Shown: piece by piece, positions 1 through 6,283 of the stretch
How the letters are laid out: each line of letters opens with the position of its first letter
Numbering within the stretch: position 1 is the first letter of the stretch
Assembly: GCA_023231115.1 (NCBI GenBank)
Contig: JALNWA010000022.1
Span: 1 to 6,662, forward strand
Source of the DNA: Candidatus Altimarinota bacterium
Lineage (GTDB): Bacteria > Patescibacteriota > Gracilibacteria > UBA1369 > LOWO2-01-FULL-3
Length of the DNA stretch: 6,662 bases
Direction of reading: 5' to 3'
Translations under genes and position numbers: made by a program
The notes under the pieces: generated by a model
Seen by the model: the letters and a program-made list of their open reading frames with translations, nothing else
Told to the model about the DNA's origin: nothing
The model's database searches: none

Positions 1-262
1 AGTTGTGATGAGAAAAAATTTGGTAAAAAATTCTTACGAACAATTAAAAGATCTTACTCGCGGAAAAGGTGGAATTTCGAAAACTACCGTCCAGAGTTTC
101 ATCAAAAAACTAAAAATAAAAGCAGAAGACAAGAAAGCTTTGCTTGATCTTACGCCTGAAAAATACGTCGGGCTTGCGACAAAACTCGTGGATGACTACG
201 AATTAAAATCACACGAAGGTTGTTCACCTTTGGGATGTTCAGGATGTAGCGGATGTGGGTGA
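1..262 (+). CDS. purB: Adenylosuccinate lyase, C-terminal fragment
   Basis: The reading frame is open to the left edge, so this is the 3' end of a larger gene and the GTG/ATG codons at 5-10 are internal. The translated segment matches the last domain of adenylosuccinate lyase: a V-V-M-R-K start, then N-S-Y-E-Q-L-K-D-L-T-R-G, then L-T-P-E-K-Y-V-G-L-A-T-K-L-V-D-D. These align with the E. coli PurB end as I recall it (PYEKLKELTRG and LTPANYIGRA...VDELK). The enzyme is a cytosolic member of the fumarase/aspartase superfamily. It cleaves SAICAR to AICAR and adenylosuccinate to AMP in purine synthesis. The catalytic residues lie upstream, outside the window. The oddity is the tail: after the point where E. 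coli PurB ends there are about 14 extra residues, GCSPLGCSGCSGCG, with four cysteines. The TGA stop at 260-262 directly abuts the stop of the opposite-strand gene. The family call is firm; the role of the tail is unknown. Confidence 0.85.
   Translation, partial: VVMRKNLVKNSYEQLKDLTRGKGGISKTTVQSFIKKLKIKAEDKKALLDLTPEKYVGLATKLVDDYELKSHEGCSPLGCSGCSGCG
233..259 (+). repeat. Three tandem 9-bp repeats coding Gly-Cys-Ser units
   Basis: Three in-frame 9-bp units, GGATGTTCA, GGATGTAGC and GGATGTGGG, sit at 233-241, 242-250 and 251-259, directly before the purB stop codon. They share the first six bases, GGATGT, and encode G-C-S, G-C-S and G-C-G. A further related unit, GGTTGTTCA (G-C-S), lies at 218-226, separated by Pro-Leu codons. 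The shared six-base core suggests growth by short tandem duplication. The use of both TCA and AGC for serine suggests the repeat has persisted long enough to diverge. Confidence 0.8.
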
Positions 263-604
263 TTATTGAACCTGAGATGGCATAACCGCTCGAATTACCT
301 GTTCTATTATTGTGTTTGCTTGTTCAGCTGTTTCTGGTCTCTTTGTCCATGAAGTGGAGACTAATTCTCTTATTCTTCCAGGTACAAGGTGTGGTGTTCT
401 TAAGATCAAAGGTTTAACTTGTCTTGCTATTGATTCCGCCAAACTCTTTCTTGAGCCGTCGCTGAAATATCTCATGTGTTGCACGAGTACTGCGTTTACT
501 GAAAAACCAGTTCTCATTATTTCTGTTTCGTCTGCAATCGCTGTATCGTCTACTTTACCTTCTGATCTTTCAAGTCTTGTTGTCGGTTGTTCTTGTGGGC
601 TCAT
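263..604 (-). CDS. Small hypothetical protein, 113 aa, unrecognised
   Basis: I do not recognise this protein. It starts at ATG 604-602 and ends at TAA 265-263. The product is soluble-looking: no membrane segment, no signal peptide and no cysteine. Residues 1-30 are polar and acidic (for example D-D-T-A-I-A-D-E-T-E) and probably disordered. Residues 35-113 look mostly helical, with basic patches R-K (52-53) and R-I-R-E (77-80). I judge it real for three reasons: amino-acid composition is balanced, unlike the Cys/Leu/Ser/Phe-rich translation of the opposing frame; an excellent promoter lies just upstream on the same strand (666-638); and it fills the space between purB and ileS, ending exactly at the purB stop. 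The leader AAAAAACAACAAA has no Shine-Dalgarno, like the other genes here. G+C is about 41% by hand count. A small regulatory or nucleic-acid-binding role is possible, but nothing in the sequence establishes it. Confidence 0.65.
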   Translation of the reverse strand: MSPQEQPTTRLERSEGKVDDTAIADETEIMRTGFSVNAVLVQHMRYFSDGSRKSLAESIARQVKPLILRTPHLVPGRIRELVSTSWTKRPETAEQANTIIEQVIRAVMPSQVQ

Positions 605-610
605 TTTTGT

Positions 611-728
611 TGTTTTTTAAAAATTTACTTGAAAATGATTCTATTTTCTTTCCGAAAATATGTCAACGGTTTCATTTTTGCTTTAAAGATTTAATGTTTT
701 GGAGTAAACTTTTTCTGTTTTTTAAAAA
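611..728. repeat. 13-bp direct repeat TGTTTTTTAAAAA, two copies
   Basis: Exact copies of TGTTTTTTAAAAA occur at 611-623 and 716-728, at the two ends of the divergent intergenic region. The core TTTTTAAAAA is self-complementary, so each copy reads similarly on both strands. One copy lies 7 nt upstream of the minus-strand start codon and the other ends 7 nt before the ileS ATG. It may be a shared A/T-rich translation leader or a DNA-bending site, or chance in AT-rich sequence. Confidence 0.45.
638..666 (-). promoter_or_regulatory. Sigma-70-type promoter for the small minus-strand gene
   Basis: Read on the - strand, TTGACA (666-661, a perfect -35 element) is followed by exactly 17 bases and then TAGAAT (643-638, five of six matches to TATAAT). 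Transcription would start near 631, giving a leader of about 27 nt before the ATG at 604. This is the best promoter match I found in the window, and it points at the otherwise unrecognised gene. It lies in the divergent region shared with ileS, so activity here could affect ileS expression. Confidence 0.65.
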
Positions 729-735
729 AATAAAT

Positions 736-3700
736 ATGTTTAAGAAGGTTGATCCAAAACAGAGTTTTCCGGATATGGAAGAGAAAATTTTGACTAAATG
801 GAATAAAGATAAAATTTTTGAGGAATCTATTGAAAACAGAAAAGATAATAAAAAATATGTGTTTTTTGACGGACCTCCTTTTGCGAACGGTCTGCCACAT
901 TACGGGCATATTTTGGCGAATGTTTTAAAGGATGCGATCACGAGATATTGGACGATGAAAGGCTTGTATGTGCCACGAACAAACGGTTGGGATTGTCACG
1001 GACTTCCTGTTGAATACGAAATTGAAAAGGAATTGGAACTTTCAGGAAGAAAGGCAATCACAGATTATGGCGTTGAAAATTTTAATGCGAAATGTAGACA
1101 ATCTGTTTTCAAATATACAAAAGAATGGGAAGAGACTTTGAAAAGGATTGGTCGATGGGTTGATTTTGGTGATAGTTATGCGACTTTGGACAATAATTAC
1201 ATGGAATCGATTTGGTGGATTTTCAAGCAAATTTGGGATAAGAAAATGGTTTATTCCGGATATAAAGCGATGCATATTTGTCCGAGATGCGAGACGCCGC
1301 TTTCAAATTTTGAGGTTTCGCAAGGATATAAAGATGTCACGGATTTGTCTGCGACTGCGAAATTTAAACTTTCGGCCGATGCGCTGAAAGCTATCGATGC
1401 AGTGGGGGAGACCATCTATGTTTTGGCTTGGACAACCACTCCTTGGACACTTCCGGGAAATGTGGCGTTGGCATTTGGAAAGGAAATTGAATATGTGAAA
1501 GTTGTTGGGTCTTTGTCAAAACCTGAAGAGAAAGCGGAAAACAAGAGGGTGGAAGTCGGGACTTATATTTTGGCGAAAAATCTTGTAGAGAAAGTTTTCG
1601 CAGAAGGAAGCCATGTTGTGGTTTGCGATATTGATCCAAAAAAACTTGAAGGCAAACATTATGAACCGCTTTTTGATTATTATTTAAATAAAGGAATTGA
1701 GGGTGAGCTCTACAGTATCGCGTTGGCGGATTTTGTTACGACTGAGGACGGAACCGGAATTGTGCATATTGCGCCGATGTTTGGTGAGGACGATTACAAT
1801 CTTGGAAAAGAAAAAGGTTTTGGAATTATTCAGCATGTTGCGATGAATGGAACTTTCAATCCGGAAGTGACTGATTTTGCAGGAAAATTTGTGAAAGGTC
1901 AGGACTCAAATATTGCGAAATTTCTTGAAGAGAAAGGGCTTTTGTTTAGCAAAGAAAATTATCGACATAGCTATCCGCATTGTTGGAGATGCGACACACC
2001 TTTGCTTAATTATGCGACGAGATCTTTGTTTATAAGAGTCAGCGAAATTCGCGATAAATTACTTAAAAATAATGAAAAAATCCACTGGCAACCTGAACAT
2101 ATAAAAGAAGGTCGTTTTGGAAAATGGCTTGAGCAAGCCAGAGATTGGGCTATTTCAAGAAACAGATTTTGGGGATGTGCTATTCCGGTTTGGGAATGTG
2201 AATGCGGAGAAATGACTTGTATAGGTTCTATCGAAGAACTAAAAAAAGCGTCCGGCGGAAAAACGCCTGTAAATAAAGGAGAACTTGATTTGCACAAACC
2301 TTATATCGACGACATTACTATAAAATGTGAAAAATGCGGAAAACAAATGAAGAGGATTCCGGATGTTTTTGATTGCTGGTTTGAAAGCGGTTCTATGCCT
2401 TATGCGCAATTGCATTATCCTTTCGAAAACAAAAAAGAATTTGAAGAAAATTTCCCTGCGGATTTTATCGCGGAAGGCTTGGATCAGACGCGTGGATGGT
2501 TTTATACACTTCATGTTTTGGCGACAATTCTTTTCGATAAACCTGCATTCAAAAATGTAATTGTGAATGGAATTTTGCTTGCGGCGGACGGCGAAAAACT
2601 TTCAAAGAGAAAGAAAAATTATCCTGATCCAAATCTACTTTTTGATACAAAAGGTGTTGATAGCACGAGGTATTTCTTGTGCAGTTCGACAGCTCCGCTT
2701 GCCGAGGACGTGCGATTTTCGGAGGATCATGTCGATGAAATTGTGAAAAAAATTACACTTACTCTTTGGAATACTTACAGCTTTTTCGTGACTTACGCGA
2801 TGATTGATAAATTCGAGGCTGAAAAGAATTTTGATAAATTTTCTCCTGAAAATAAACTTGATAAATGGATTTTGTCAGAGCTAAATACGCTTATAAAAAC
2901 TGTTACCGAGCAAATGGACGACTACAATTTAACGCGAGCGACAAGGCCTATTTCGGACTTTTTGGATAATCTTTCAAATTGGTATGTCAGAAGATCTCGA
3001 AGGAGATTTTGGAAGAGTGAAAATGATGGAGATAAGAAGCAAGCGTATCAAACTCTTTATACTGTTTTGGTGCAATTATCAAAAGTCATGGCTCCGTTTA
3101 TGCCGTTTATTTCCGATGAAATTTATAAAAATTTGACCGACGAAAAATCTGTGCATCTTTGCGATTGGCCTACACCAAACAAAAAATTGATTGATGAAAA
3201 ATTAAACGGTGAAATTCATTTGGTCAGAACGATTGTAAATCTTGGACATAGTGTTCGCAGTAAAGCGAAAATAAAAGTTCGCCAACCTTTGGCAAAAGTC
3301 AGTGTTGCGCTTCCAAAAGGCATGAATGACAGTCTTGTTCTTGATCAAAAAGATGTGATTTTGGAAGAATTAAATGTGAAAAATCTTGAAATTTTGAAAG
3401 ATGCCGGTGAAATTGCACAATACACTGTGACGCCAAATTCAAAGGCCCTTGGCCCAAAATACGGCAAAGATGTTCAATTTATTATTCAAAAAATAAAGGC
3501 CGGTGAATTTGAACTTCTTGAAAGCGGAGAGGTTAAAGTTTTGGATTTTGTTTTGCAAAAAGATGAAGTTTCCGTCGGATTTAAGGGCAAAGAAGGATTT
3601 GATGTTGAGAGTGAAAATGGAATTACAGTTGCGCTTGATACCGTCGTTAGCGATGAACTTAAGAAAGAGGGATACGCTCGTGATATCATCAGATTTATTC

Positions 3701-3921
3701 AGGAAATGAGAAAAGAAGCGGACTATCAAGTCGATGACAGAATTTATATTTTGATTGATGCTCCTGCTGAAATTGATGATGCTGTAGGCATTTTTGCCGA
3801 GTATATAAAAAATGAAACGTTGGCGCTAGGAATTCAGCAGAGTGGAGATTTCGAATGGGACAAGGAAAAAGTTGTGCAATTGGAAGAAAATTCTGTTAAA
3901 ATCGCTGTAAAGAAAGCTTAA
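736..3921 (+). CDS. ileS: Isoleucyl-tRNA synthetase, type 2 (IleS2), 1061 aa
   Basis: This cytosolic class I synthetase charges tRNA-Ile with isoleucine and hydrolyses misactivated valine. The ATP-binding HIGH motif is HYGH at 55-58. The KMSKS motif is KLSKR at 621-625, followed by K-K-N-Y-P-D-P. The CP1 editing domain shows W-T-T-T-P-W-T-L-P-G-N (232-242) and D-G-T-G-I-V-H (338-344), with the acidic G-E-D-D-Y at 350-354. Possible zinc-binding cysteine pairs are C182/C185, C416/C419, C488/C490 or C495, and C531/C534. The anticodon-binding domain has S-N-W-Y-V-R-R-S-R-R-R-F-W-K (747-760). The C-terminal domain has E-G-Y-A-R-D-I-I-R (978-986) and M-R-K-E-A-D-Y (991-997), typical of type 2 enzymes. 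The length of about 1060 aa fits. The frame is open upstream to an ATG at 577, but that stretch is Phe/Leu-rich and overlaps the opposite gene; the family-like N-terminus begins at ATG 736. No T-box leader and no strong + strand promoter is visible; TTTAAT at 690-695 is a weak -10 candidate. Confidence 0.97.
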   Translation: MFKKVDPKQSFPDMEEKILTKWNKDKIFEESIENRKDNKKYVFFDGPPFANGLPHYGHILANVLKDAITRYWTMKGLYVPRTNGWDCHGLPVEYEIEKELELSGRKAITDYGVENFNAKCRQSVFKYTKEWEETLKRIGRWVDFGDSYATLDNNYMESIWWIFKQIWDKKMVYSGYKAMHICPRCETPLSNFEVSQGYKDVTDLSATAKFKLSADALKAIDAVGETIYVLAWTTTPWTLPGNVALAFGKEIEYVKVVGSLSKPEEKAENKRVEVGTYILAKNLVEKVFAEGSHVVVCDIDPKKLEGKHYEPLFDYYLNKGIEGELYSIALADFVTTEDGTGIVHIAPMFGEDDYNLGKEKGFGIIQHVAMNGTFNPEVTDFAGKFVKGQDSNIAKFLEEKGLLFSKENYRHSYPHCWRCDTPLLNYATRSLFIRVSEIRDKLLKNNEKIHWQPEHIKEGRFGKWLEQARDWAISRNRFWGCAIPVWECECGEMTCIGSIEELKKASGGKTPVNKGELDLHKPYIDDITIKCEKCGKQMKRIPDVFDCWFESGSMPYAQLHYPFENKKEFEENFPADFIAEGLDQTRGWFYTLHVLATILFDKPAFKNVIVNGILLAADGEKLSKRKKNYPDPNLLFDTKGVDSTRYFLCSSTAPLAEDVRFSEDHVDEIVKKITLTLWNTYSFFVTYAMIDKFEAEKNFDKFSPENKLDKWILSELNTLIKTVTEQMDDYNLTRATRPISDFLDNLSNWYVRRSRRRFWKSENDGDKKQAYQTLYTVLVQLSKVMAPFMPFISDEIYKNLTDEKSVHLCDWPTPNKKLIDEKLNGEIHLVRTIVNLGHSVRSKAKIKVRQPLAKVSVALPKGMNDSLVLDQKDVILEELNVKNLEILKDAGEIAQYTVTPNSKALGPKYGKDVQFIIQKIKAGEFELLESGEVKVLDFVLQKDEVSVGFKGKEGFDVESENGITVALDTVVSDELKKEGYARDIIRFIQEMRKEADYQVDDRIYILIDAPAEIDDAVGIFAEYIKNETLALGIQQSGDFEWDKEKVVQLEENSVKIAVKKA

Positions 3922-3925
3922 AACT

Positions 3926-4294
3926 ATGGGATTTATATTTTCTCTAATCACAGGAATTGCGCTCAATAGTGTCACTCTTTATGCGATAACCAAATTCGTG
4001 GACGGAGTTACATACACCGGTGGATTTATGTTTTTCATAATTGGTGGAGCCGTCATCGGTCTTCTTAATTTTATTTTGAAACCTTTACTCAAATTGGCTG
4101 TTTTTCCAATTCTGATTATTAGCGGAGGACTTTTCTTTATGATTGTCAACGGGATTCTTTTGTGGTCTTTAAGCTATGTTCTTAATTTTTTACATATTTC
4201 AGGCGTATCAATTACCTTTCCAAATATCGGCGCGTATGTTATAGGTGCTATCGTGTTTGGAATAGTAAATTGGCTCGTTAACCTACTAAAATAA
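3926..4294 (+). CDS. YvlD/phage-holin-IV family membrane protein (PF04020), 122 aa
   Basis: This is a small integral membrane protein with four predicted transmembrane helices, at about residues 2-22, 32-50, 57-87 (long or broken) and 102-119. The pattern G-L-L-N-F-I-L-K-P-L-L-K-L (45-57), then F-P-I and a Gly-rich G-G-L-F, then I-V-N-G, is the signature of the Mycobacterial 4-TMS phage holin superfamily IV (PF04020, which includes B. subtilis YvlD). Despite the name, most chromosomal members are not phage lysis proteins and their role is poorly defined. The gene starts 4 nt after the ileS stop and ends 7 nt before secG, so it is very probably co-transcribed with them. No endolysin or other phage gene is nearby, which argues against a holin role. 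The leader has no Shine-Dalgarno. Confidence 0.85.
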   Translation: MGFIFSLITGIALNSVTLYAITKFVDGVTYTGGFMFFIIGGAVIGLLNFILKPLLKLAVFPILIISGGLFFMIVNGILLWSLSYVLNFLHISGVSITFPNIGAYVIGAIVFGIVNWLVNLLK

Positions 4295-4301
4295 CAATAA
4301 T

Positions 4302-4520
4302 ATGCAAACTATCTTAACAGTTGTTCAAATTGTACTTTCAATTCTTCTTTCAGTCGCGATTTTGACGCAACAAAGAGGAACAGGACTTTCTGCAACATTC
4401 GGAGGAAGCGGAACTTTCTATACAAGCAAAAGAGGCGCTGAAAAAGTGCTTTTCAATGCAACTATCGTACTTGGTATTCTTTTTGTAGCTAATTCAATCG
4501 CTTATTTATTTTTTGTTTAA
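4302..4520 (+). CDS. secG: Preprotein translocase subunit SecG, 72 aa
   Basis: SecG is the small auxiliary subunit of the SecYEG channel, which moves preproteins across or into the cytoplasmic membrane with SecA. The sequence shows two hydrophobic helices (about residues 4-21 and 49-71). They are joined by the family's conserved loop: I-L-T-Q-Q-R-G-T-G-L (20-29), F-G-G-S-G (33-37) and K-R-G-A-E-K-V-L-F (43-51), equivalent to the LLQ...GLG...FGG...RG.E..L pattern. A length of 72 aa is usual for SecG. It lies 7 nt after the YvlD-like gene and 10 nt before the binding-protein gene. The start has the leader AACAATAAT and no Shine-Dalgarno. Confidence 0.93.
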   Translation: MQTILTVVQIVLSILLSVAILTQQRGTGLSATFGGSGTFYTSKRGAEKVLFNATIVLGILFVANSIAYLFFV

Positions 4521-4530
4521 ACAATCTTAA

Positions 4531-6216
4531 ATGAAGCTTTTAAAGTGGATTATTAAGGTTTTTAAATCTTACACTTACGCTGACAAAATTATTTCTGTCT
4601 TCTGCGTGCTTGCGTTTTTGTTGATGATTGTGAAAATGATGGTTTTTCCGTATGGATTTTTTGGTTTTGGAGTTTCTGATACTTATGCGGAAGGAATTGT
4701 CGCGCGCAACGGAATTCAAAATATAAATCCGCTTTTTGTTGATTATAATGACGCGGATAGAGAAGTAAGTAGCTTGGTTTTTTCTGGTTTGATGAAATAT
4801 GATCCTTCAAAAAAGGCTGTGATTGACGATATGGGCACGATGACCTTGAATGAGAGCAAAACTGAATATACTTTTGTAATAAAAACCGGTGTGAAATGGC
4901 ACGATGGAAAAGATTTTTCTGTTGATGATGTATATTTTACATATCATGATCTTGTGATGGACAAGGATTTCCCAAATGAGATTCTTAAGGCAAATTTTGA
5001 TGGGGTGACTGTCGAAAAAATCGACAATAAAACGATAAAATTCAAACTTCTAAAGCCAAATATTTTCTTTACAACAAATCTTACGACCGGAATTTTGCCT
5101 AAACATTTGCTTGAAGGCGTGAAGTCCTATGATTTGTTGCAAAACACTTTTAATAAACTTCCTGTCGGTACCGGACCTTACATGGTTACAAGTCCTGTCG
5201 AGTCTTTCCCCGACGGAAGAAGTCAAATTACTCTTACTATAAATCCGTATTATTACAATAAAATTTCGGAAATTACGAATTTGAGAATTATCGCTTATCC
5301 TACAGCGGATTTATTGATGGAAAATATCAGTTCTTATAATGCTTCGCCTCGTGTGACAGGTAAGGTTGCGGATGAATTTAGGGCAAATGATAGATTCAAG
5401 CTTTTGTCTTATGAGCTTCCTCAATATACTGCAGTGTTTTTTAATATGGCGCAAGCTCCTATAAAAGATAATAAGAAGCTGAGAATTGCTCTTCAAAAAG
5501 CTATTGATAAGGATAAACTCGTCGGAGAAAATGGGATTTTGAAGGACATGGCTCGTGTCGATACGCCGATGATTGATCTTGATCAAAAGGCTTGGGTTAG
5601 TGCCTCTAGTAAAGCAGAGGCGGAAGTTGCACTGAAGGATGCGGGATATACTTTTTCGCGAGAAAAATTGGAAAATATGAGATATGGAAAAGATGGAAAT
5701 CCTTTAAAATTGAATTTGATTGCAAGGCTTTATGATGAGGGAACTCCTCAATATGAAGAGGCGAAAGCGGTCGTTGGATTTTTGCAATTTTCGTGGGAAG
5801 AAGTCGGTATTGGAATAGAAGTTGAATTTTTGTCTCAAGATGATTTCAAAACTCGTGTTATGACAAGAAAATATGACATACTTTTTGTCGGGCAAAGCTT
5901 GGGATATAATTTGGATACTTATTCTTTTTGGCATTCTTCTCAGGCAAATGCTACGGGACAGAATTTCTCAAATTACAAGAGTTTTGCCGTGGACAGCTTG
6001 ATTGAAGATATTAGATCCGTGTTTAATCAGGAAAAAAAGGATAAAGAGGTCGCCCAGCTTGCAGGCTTCATAAAAGAGGATGTACCTGCGGTTTTCCTTT
6101 ATAGACCCGTGTATTATTATGCAACCGATGAGAAGGTTTCCGGTATTGCAATGAGTGGTGCGACGTTTACTTCTGACAGGTTTTTCAATATAGGGGAGTG
6201 GAAATTTGAGAGATAG
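4531..6216 (+). CDS. ABC peptide-binding protein (SBP_bac_5), membrane-anchored, 561 aa
   Basis: This resembles extracellular solute-binding protein family 5 (OppA/DppA/NikA type), which captures peptides or similar ligands for an ABC importer. Supporting motifs are E-Y-T-F-V-I-K-T-G-V-K-W-H-D-G-K (112-127) followed by F-S-V-D-D-V-Y-F-T (129-137), and P-V-G-T-G-P-Y (211-217). Residues 318-330 (R-I-A-L-Q-K-A-I-D-K) match the family's later alanine-rich helix. The N-terminus is basic (residues 1-19), followed by one hydrophobic segment at about 20-40. There is no lipobox: the only cysteine in this segment, C25, sits in S-V-F-C and does not fit L-[AS]-[GA]-C. The protein is therefore probably anchored by an uncleaved helix with its binding domain outside. 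No permease or ATPase gene lies in this window, so the transporter partner and ligand are unknown. The gene begins 10 nt after secG and ends at a TAG inside a hairpin. Confidence 0.9.
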   Translation: MKLLKWIIKVFKSYTYADKIISVFCVLAFLLMIVKMMVFPYGFFGFGVSDTYAEGIVARNGIQNINPLFVDYNDADREVSSLVFSGLMKYDPSKKAVIDDMGTMTLNESKTEYTFVIKTGVKWHDGKDFSVDDVYFTYHDLVMDKDFPNEILKANFDGVTVEKIDNKTIKFKLLKPNIFFTTNLTTGILPKHLLEGVKSYDLLQNTFNKLPVGTGPYMVTSPVESFPDGRSQITLTINPYYYNKISEITNLRIIAYPTADLLMENISSYNASPRVTGKVADEFRANDRFKLLSYELPQYTAVFFNMAQAPIKDNKKLRIALQKAIDKDKLVGENGILKDMARVDTPMIDLDQKAWVSASSKAEAEVALKDAGYTFSREKLENMRYGKDGNPLKLNLIARLYDEGTPQYEEAKAVVGFLQFSWEEVGIGIEVEFLSQDDFKTRVMTRKYDILFVGQSLGYNLDTYSFWHSSQANATGQNFSNYKSFAVDSLIEDIRSVFNQEKKDKEVAQLAGFIKEDVPAVFLYRPVYYYATDEKVSGIAMSGATFTSDRFFNIGEWKFER

Positions 6217-6235
6217 GGCAAATTTCCCTTTACTT
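6195..6235 (+). terminator. Hairpin terminator at end of ileS-secG-SBP cluster
   Basis: GGAAATTTG at 6200-6208 and CAAATTTCC at 6219-6227 form a perfect 9-bp inverted repeat around a 10-nt loop. A one-base bulge at 6199 would let G6198-C6228, A6197-T6229 and two G-U pairs extend the stem. A broken T-rich run (CTTTACTTTATGT) follows. The TAG stop of the binding-protein gene (6214-6216) lies in the loop. This fits a Rho-independent terminator, though the T tract is interrupted and the stem core is AT-rich. Confidence 0.5.
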
Positions 6236-6257
6236 TATGTCAATTATTAGGTATTTA
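6229..6257 (+). promoter_or_regulatory. Weak candidate promoter for rplI
   Basis: TTTACT (6229-6234) and TATTTA (6252-6257) are spaced by 17 bases and partly match the sigma-70 consensus; an overlapping TATATA lies at 6256-6261. They lie in the 67-nt gap between the putative terminator and the rplI start. The location is sensible for a separate rplI transcript, but in AT-rich DNA such matches are common. Confidence 0.25.
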
Positions 6258-6283
6258 TATATGGCCTTTTAATCAAAAAAACA

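Noticed and set aside
214..232. Hairpin CGAAGGT/ACCTTTG as a purB terminator
   Set aside because: It lies inside the coding sequence, has a 7-bp stem with a G-U pair, and is followed by G-rich rather than T-rich sequence.
257..300. Alternative genetic code with TGA as glycine (as in Absconditabacteria/Gracilibacteria), extending purB past 262
   Set aside because: Read-through gives sequence unlike any PurB end and runs antisense into the next gene. No other gene here contains an in-frame TGA.
312..620. Plus-strand reading frame of 102 codons opposite the small minus-strand gene
   Set aside because: Its translation is Cys/Ser/Leu/Phe-rich and looks like antisense noise. The promoter and composition favour the minus-strand frame.
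577..735. N-terminal extension of ileS from ATG 577
   Set aside because: The extra 53 residues are Phe/Leu/Lys-rich, unlike IleS, and would overlap the opposite gene and its promoter. The family-like N-terminus starts at ATG 736.
605..735. T-box riboswitch upstream of ileS
   Set aside because: The region is only 131 nt, lacks the conserved T-box sequence and has no terminator/antiterminator pair.
3926..4294. Phage lysis cassette based on the holin-family name
   Set aside because: No endolysin, integrase or other phage gene is present. PF04020 proteins are common chromosomal membrane proteins, and this one is embedded between ileS and secG.
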